Assembly (NCBI GenBank): GCA_023974075.1 | Contig: CM043797.1 | Coordinates: 16,354,178 to 16,418,177, forward strand | DNA: 64,000 nucleotides | Reading direction: 5' to 3' | DNA from: Chaenocephalus aceratus | Taxonomy: Eukaryota; Chordata; Actinopteri; Perciformes; Channichthyidae | Part shown: piece by piece, positions 32,339 to 64,000 of the stretch | Position numbering within the stretch: position 1 is the first letter of the stretch | Layout of the letters: every line of letters starts with the position of its first letter | Made by a program: the position numbers and the translations under genes | The notes under the pieces: model-generated | What the model was told of the DNA's origin: nothing | Seen by the model: only the letters and a program-made list of their open reading frames with translations | The model's database searches: none

Positions 32339-33859
32339 ATGCTACAAGGATCCGGTATCTTGGGTCATGACAGGCCCCTGGTCATCAGGGTTTCATTCAG
32401 CACCTGTGTTGTTGGCACTGTGGGCCTACCGCTGCTTGGGCTAATAACTTGTGTTTTCATATCCTCTGTTTTTCATTATGAGGACTCTACTGGTACACAT
32501 TGCCAGGTAATATTTATATTTTGCAATCCGAACCAACCATGTTTTCATTTGATGCTACTGATATACTAAAGCATTTTTGTCTGTTTCCAGGTTCCTAATT
32601 ACCTGCCATCCATCAGTGCCTCAATAAGCCTGAGTCCTGAATGTCACATATGGCGGTTCTGTATTGGACTGCACTCAGCACCGAGGCTGCTGGTGGCATT
32701 TACCTACTTCAAATTCTACAAGACACGTTTTGCCTCTAAGTTCTCTGAGAGTTTGCTCAGTTGCCTCAATCTGGCCTTTGCCCTTCTCGAAAATCTCGGC
32801 CTCTTGCTCCTCACATACGTGTCATCTAGTGAAACATACTGTGAGTACTATATTATTTGAGAGGTTTAATACAAACATATGTTTCCCTTGAAGCATGGAT
32901 CATAATCAAGCTTGCATTTGGCCAAGTAACCAAAAGTTTTGACTTGATTTTAGATGTATTTAAATGTTCTGAAATGTTGTTCCTTTTTGAAACAAAGTAT
33001 TCTAAACTTGTCATCATCTTATCAGCAACATTAGTAAACTTTCCAGGCATACATTAAATGTAGTTTTAAAAAAGGAAGGTGGAAATGAACATAAGAGGAA
33101 GGGAACACATTTTAAAGTTGTTTACAGTACGTTATAGAGTTTTTGTTTGGCTGGTTGATGCTCTTTTTATTTATTACAATGACTGTGCTTTTCTGACTGA
33201 ACTTCTTCTTCTCTTTGTACATTTTGTTTCTTAGTTGTACATAAAGAAGGTTTTGTCCTCTTCCTTGTCAGTTCCACTATCCACATGTTGATAACCTGCC
33301 GTTTATGGAAGACCATTAAGAAGTATTCATTAAGTCCTGAGGTAAGGAATGCAAAATCACGCACCACAGACTAAAATCAATCATGTCATTTGAGGCATTC
33401 CAATCAAATACATGTTTTTCTCCCTTATAGGATGCAAAGTCTCACTATTGGAAAGTGCGCTTCTTACTTCTCAACTTATCCTTCTGTGCTTTTGCCGGAT
33501 TTTTTTTTTGGAAACACAACGTGTTCTGCGAATCAGGGAGTAAGTACTACTTCAGTTTGATAATGTCCATCTAATTGGGGAGGGTTGATAACAGTGATCC
33601 ATGGAGAATACACACAATTCCAAAACATATCAATTATATGAACAGTAATGTAAAATGAAGCTAGAAAGTGCTTACTTAAAAACATTTCTACATCTACGTT
33701 CTTTTTGTTTTCCTTTTCTTTTTTACAGGTTACACATTATTCGCCCTGTTTGAGTATCTAGTGGTCTTCTCCAATATGGCCTTCCATCTCACAGCAGTTT
33801 GGGACTTTAAGAGCCGGGAGGTCATGGTCATATCATCCTCAGAAGATAAAGACTTCTGA
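32339..33859 (+). CDS. pgap2: Post-GPI attachment to proteins factor 2 (PGAP2/FRAG1)
   Basis: Golgi/ER multi-pass membrane protein of the Frag1/DRAM/Sfk1 family, needed for fatty-acid remodelling of GPI anchors so that anchored proteins stay on the cell surface. Coding exons are 32339-32506, 32591-32840, 33235-33341, 33431-33539 and 33729-33859, all with GT/AG borders and compatible phases. They join to 254 aa, the length of the common human form. Conserved stretches include THCQVPNYLPSISA, WRFCIGLHSAPRLLVAF, LTYVSSSE, a histidine-containing TM block (SSTIHMLITC), KSHYWKVRFLLLNL and a C-terminal NMAFHLTAVWDFKSREVMV. The first TM follows a short cytosolic start (MLQGSGILGHDRPL). The ATG is a few bases inside its exon. 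The frame is clean and the identification is firm. Confidence 0.96.
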
Positions 33860-34907
33860 ATAAACTCAAGGACTGAGTGCAACCACACAACCACCTGATG
33901 TGAACAGCCTTAATCCTGCCCCCAGTGGGATGAAGGCCTTTTCCATATATTTCCATTATGTACTTTTGTCAATTGACTGAACTATAAGTGAATTTTCTGC
34001 CTCAGTGTCTCATCATTCGATGCCTTGACTCACATGCAGTGACAAATACAGTACACTATTCCATGTTATGTGACATTTGAATATGTGTACACTGCAAATA
34101 CAAAGTCGTCATCCTGTACATGTGTTGAAATGAAGTGACAGTCCTTCAAGTACGTTTGGCCTTCTATTTGAAATACAAAAAAGGGGTAAATATCTATTAA
34201 TTATTAAGTAAAGAGTGACATGGTGAAAAGCAAAGTCTCCTTGTGGTCTTTCCTTTAAGTCTCAAATAGGGTCAACACACAAAAACAATGGTTTCTGACA
34301 CTATTTCACACCATACACCAAAAACATTGAGTGCCACTTCAGATAGAGTTGTACAATATCTGCACTTGCAACAACAATATAATTGTTAGCACTTGAACTT
34401 TATGCAAAGTTTCCCAAGTGTGACATTTTCTGTACTACATGTGACCTTCATGGCCTGTTGTAAATCTGCACAAGATATTATGATCACACATCAGTTACCT
34501 AACTGACACCCAAAAGTTCATGCAGCTGGATAGACCCAGCAGCAAGCACAAAGTTCTGCAATTTGTTTAGATAGTTCTAAAAGCGCCTTACATATACTTG
34601 TGTTATTTTATGTAACACTTTGCCATCTAAGAAGTTCGAGGTAAGTGTAATTTAAATATGTTGTTTGGATATAAGGGGATGATATACACCATAACAACAT
34701 TTGAATGCTCAGAAGCCTCTTGCCATCCTCCTCCCTAAACCCAGAACCTGATGATGCAAGTACTGGCCAAGCACTAAAAAGACATTTCATTGTGTTTGCA
34801 ATACGTTGTATCATAATATTTACTGTACAGCAAAAACTGGAAAACTGGAATGTTACTTTCTTAAGGTTCCAACCCATAGTGTACATCATGTATATGCTGT
34901 TTTTCCA

Positions 34908-34913
34908 AATAAA
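34908..34913 (+). terminator. Candidate poly(A) signal for pgap2
   Basis: AATAAA about 1.05 kb past the pgap2 stop. It implies a long 3'UTR over 33860-34930. Open frames in this stretch are in both strands and lack features. Confidence 0.4.
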
Positions 34914-34930
34914 AGGTGCATACAAATGTA

Positions 34931-35589
34931 AAGGCTAAGATGGCCGGCATAGTTCCATTATTAATAGCAATAGTTTTCTGATATCAATATATAACAATAT
35001 TTAAAATATGCAAATAATGAAGCAATCACATGTAAAGCATACAATTAAAATCAATGTCATTGCCTTTAGACAAAGGCTCTTCAAATCATTCTATCAAAAC
35101 CTTCAATAACCAAGTTATTTTTTCTTTGTAATGTATTTATCAAAGCAGTTCAATTTATAAAATGAACACAGCAACAACACAGCAAAACCTTTGATTCAAT
35201 TTAAAAATCAGGTGTTACCAATAACATTAGCGATGGTTATGTTTTATTCAAGGGTCCAAGTAAGCGATAGGAGTGCTGTCACACTGTTGTCATCCAACTT
35301 CTGACATGTTAAAATGTCTTCTGTGAACTAGCTATTAATCCACAGTCCTAATGACAGGTATACATGCTACATACTGTAGAAGGAAGGTTGAAAATGTGAG
35401 TGTAAACATGTTCTTTAACATATCATTGTAGGCCAGGGGTGTTGGCTCAAACAATCCACGAGATGGCACACTTTAGCAATTTGTTTAAGTCAATTGGACG
35501 TGATATCCAGTAGGCCTACACCCTCCAGCCTTTAGGGGGCGACACTTGCTGTTAATAACCACGCACCCTGTGGCGTAGAGTAAGAGTAG
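34931..35589. other. Intergenic between pgap2 and stim1
   Basis: AT-rich DNA with nothing recognised until the GC-richer stretch near 35.55 kb that leads the stim1 transcript. Confidence 0.5.
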
Positions 35590-35766
35590 CCCGCTGCCTT
35601 GCCACATTCTGCGGCTTTTTCGGTCCAGTACGAACGGGGGAAAGACCAGACCGAAATCTCTCCTACGTTGGGAGTTCGCAGTGCTTCAACTAAGGGTGAC
35701 CAGGCGTCTGCTACGATGTTAACACAGAGCTGAAGCTACAGATCTGCTGGCTCTGATACATGACAG
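35590..35766 (+). other. stim1: Probable stim1 noncoding first exon and promoter
   Basis: This GC-richer stretch (with CCGCTGCCTTGCC and ACGAACGGGGGAAAGACC) ends in a good donor, ATGACAG|GTAACT. The next fitting acceptor is CTACTTTCCAG at 37836, 12 bases before the stim1 ATG. I infer a 5'UTR exon spliced over a ~2.1-kb intron. The transcription start is not visible. Confidence 0.5.
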
Positions 35767-36224
35767 GTAACTTTGTGTTTATGTTATTCAGCATTACGGT
35801 GTGTCCGTAGTTATCATATAGTCTAGCTAAAACTAACATTACAGATGCTCTCTATTAACGACCCTGTTCTGACTTGTGTCTGCTCGTTAGCTTAACGCCG
35901 ACGGCGGCTAATGTTCGTCCGTTGAAAATGCAGAGTCGACACCTACCAGAAGTGAAAAACACGGAAGGGGTTTGAGAGGGCTGTGGAGTGCTACTCCTTC
36001 TTTGTTGGATATTACACATGTCCTACTTAACCGATATGTTAAGCTAGCTAGTTATGGAATGCCATTTGACACATAGTACACAAAAATGCCTATGAAATGA
36101 ATTATTATGGCTTTTTAATAAATCATGAACAAATGGTTGTATTTAATGAAGAACACGCATTTTAGGGAGTATTATTGAACAATGGCATGTATTTAACATT
36201 ATGTCACTGGACTTTAATTGTATA

Positions 36225-36630
36225 ATGCCACATTTATTTATGTTCTGGGACCTTTATATTTCCCCCTTTTTTTTTTTTTAAAGGGACTTTTATTGCACAA
36301 TGCCGTATTAATTAGATTCAGTTCACATTTGTTTTCTAATTTCACATGTATTTATTTCAGGGGACTTCATTTCAGAATTCCAAATGTGTTTTGTTGTGTA
36401 CAATCCCACATTTCGTTTTTTTCAGGGATCTTGTGTTTCATAATAACACAGGTATTCATTTATTTAAGGTAACTTCATTTTAGAACTACACTTTTAATGT
36501 GTTTATTACAAGAGAGACTTGTATTTGATGTCACATTGATTTATGTAAGGGGCACTTTTATTTCAGTGTAATATTAACTTAGTTATTTATTTTAGGGGAC
36601 CTTTTTAGTTGTTATCATTCCACATTTATT
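36225..36630 (+). repeat. Degenerate ~60-bp tandem repeats in stim1 5' intron
   Basis: Phrases like TTATTTCAGGGGACTTCATT, GGGACTTTTATTGCACAATG, TTTAAGGTAACTTCATTTTAG and TTATTTTAGGGGACCTTTTT recur about every 55-70 bases, each with nearby CACAT-TTATT. Six to seven diverged units can be traced. Many units contain TTTCAG-like splice acceptor motifs. Confidence 0.5.
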
Positions 36631-37848
36631 GACATAGCAAACTGACAGGCAGGGTGCTATGTTGGGATTAGTTGCTGCTTTTTTAGTTTAGCCAAGTTGT
36701 TGTCCAACCCTATGACTTAGACATGCTTGTTTGTTCAAGTGTTCCTGTAGGCCTTAGGTAGAATACTAGATCTAGATGTCTCTCAATCGTACGCTGCCAA
36801 AAACCACGCTCAGAACCTGCTGCGAAGTGGCTGGAGATCTCAATGCCCAAACACCAAACCAACATCAAATAACTAGTGGTTTAAGAAGCCAAATTGCATG
36901 TATGTTCTGCTTCTTTATGTAAAAAAAATAGTGCCACTGGGTCTGTTTTCGGGAAGTCTGTCGGCAGGGACCAGCAGAACAGGGAGGACTGTCCCCGCAG
37001 TTGTGTCTACAAAGCCAGTTTCTTTAGAGAGAGATCCCTACCCTGCTGTAACCTACAAGGCTCGAGCTGCGGTTTCCGACTTGCTCTGCTCCCTGCAAGT
37101 CTGGTTCATAACAGATGGCAACCGAGCTTTGGCATGGAGTTGATTAAGCTCCTTTGATTGGTTGTTGTGCTGTGGGACAACTGATGACTTGACAACAAAT
37201 TACCAAACAACCGTTGATCTGAGTATGTGGATAACTGGGAAATAAATGTGGAATTATGAAATAAAGGTTCACTGAAATAATTAAATGTGGCATCAGGCTT
37301 TTCTATAGGCTTGTTTATTTATAATTGAATACAATAGCATTTCATAGCTTGTTGAAGCTTGTTAGACATCTGCACACCAGACTCACACAGACCAGGCTGC
37401 AGTTCTGATAATCTTATTATTATTCTCCCTGAGGCAACATGTGTTTTAAAACATGATGCCAAGAACCCTGAAGCACAGCTAAACCGTCAAAATAGGGCTT
37501 AACAAGCTGACTTAGCAAAAGCCAGGTATTATATAACTTACAAACAACTGTGTACCTTAATTTATTTAGCAAGAATAGAAAACAGTGACACTGAGAAGTA
37601 ATGGCATGTTTCCGCTTTTGCTGCAGGGGACATTTTTGTAATGCTAACTAACAATATTTGTGTGCTCTAAAACAAGCCAACTTAATGCGTTTTTCCTCTC
37701 CTTTTCATATGTTCTAAGAGACAAAGCAGTTTCTGTTCTAGGCTATGTTTAATTGATGTACCTGGATAGAAACCCTGCAAAATTGTGTTGCAGGAATGAT
37801 CTGAATTGTGAATGGACTCTGTTGTCTACTTTCCAGCACACACCAGTC

Positions 37849-64000
<26,152 letters not shown>

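Overview
The window is nuclear DNA from a teleost fish. It has intron-rich vertebrate genes with GT/AG splice sites, fish-type olfactory receptors (ORs), and fish-style transposons (hAT-like elements, a tRNA-derived SINE, a CR1/Rex1-like LINE). The species cannot be told from the sequence alone.

Layout. (1) 1-26 kb is the edge of an OR cluster: a broken OR cut by the left window edge (minus), two intact minus-strand ORs (12.7-13.7 kb and 16.7-17.6 kb) and one intact plus-strand OR (23.6-24.5 kb). The last has a TATA box and two probable 5'UTR exons in front of it. The space between is mostly transposon debris. A 9.6-kb structure with 13-bp terminal inverted repeats and TTAA on both sides (1135-10728) holds a 166-bp tandem array, a pair of ~790-bp inverted arms, a 1.9-kb THAP-exon element with 8-bp target duplications, LINE ends, and a hAT-like element that itself contains a SINE. 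A 2.5-kb fold-back structure lies at 18.4-20.9 kb, and a solo LTR with a 5-bp duplication at 25.3-25.8 kb.

(2) 26.6-64 kb is a conserved gene block. A five-exon nicotinic receptor alpha subunit of the alpha9/alpha10 type, best called chrna10, is on the minus strand. pgap2 (five coding exons, 254 aa) is divergent to it on the plus strand. The first eleven coding exons of stim1 (plus strand) run off the right edge. stim1 intron 1 carries a nearly full-length LINE with two frameshifts and a 1.16-kb hAT-like element; chrna10 intron 2 carries another 1.16-kb hAT-like element with a further element nested in it.

How it fits together. CHRNA10, PGAP2 and STIM1 also lie together on human 11p15.4, next to the human class I OR cluster, so the window seems to keep an old linkage between ORs and this block. 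The genes do not form one pathway: ORs are odorant GPCRs, chrna10 is an ion-channel subunit known from hair cells, pgap2 acts in GPI-anchor remodelling, and stim1 senses ER calcium. No wholly new gene system stood out. The most unusual structures are the nested TTAA composite, the 2.5-kb fold-back with a perfect 74-bp palindrome in one arm, and an open reading frame continuing through the stim1 exon 10 splice donor that would give a short C-terminus.
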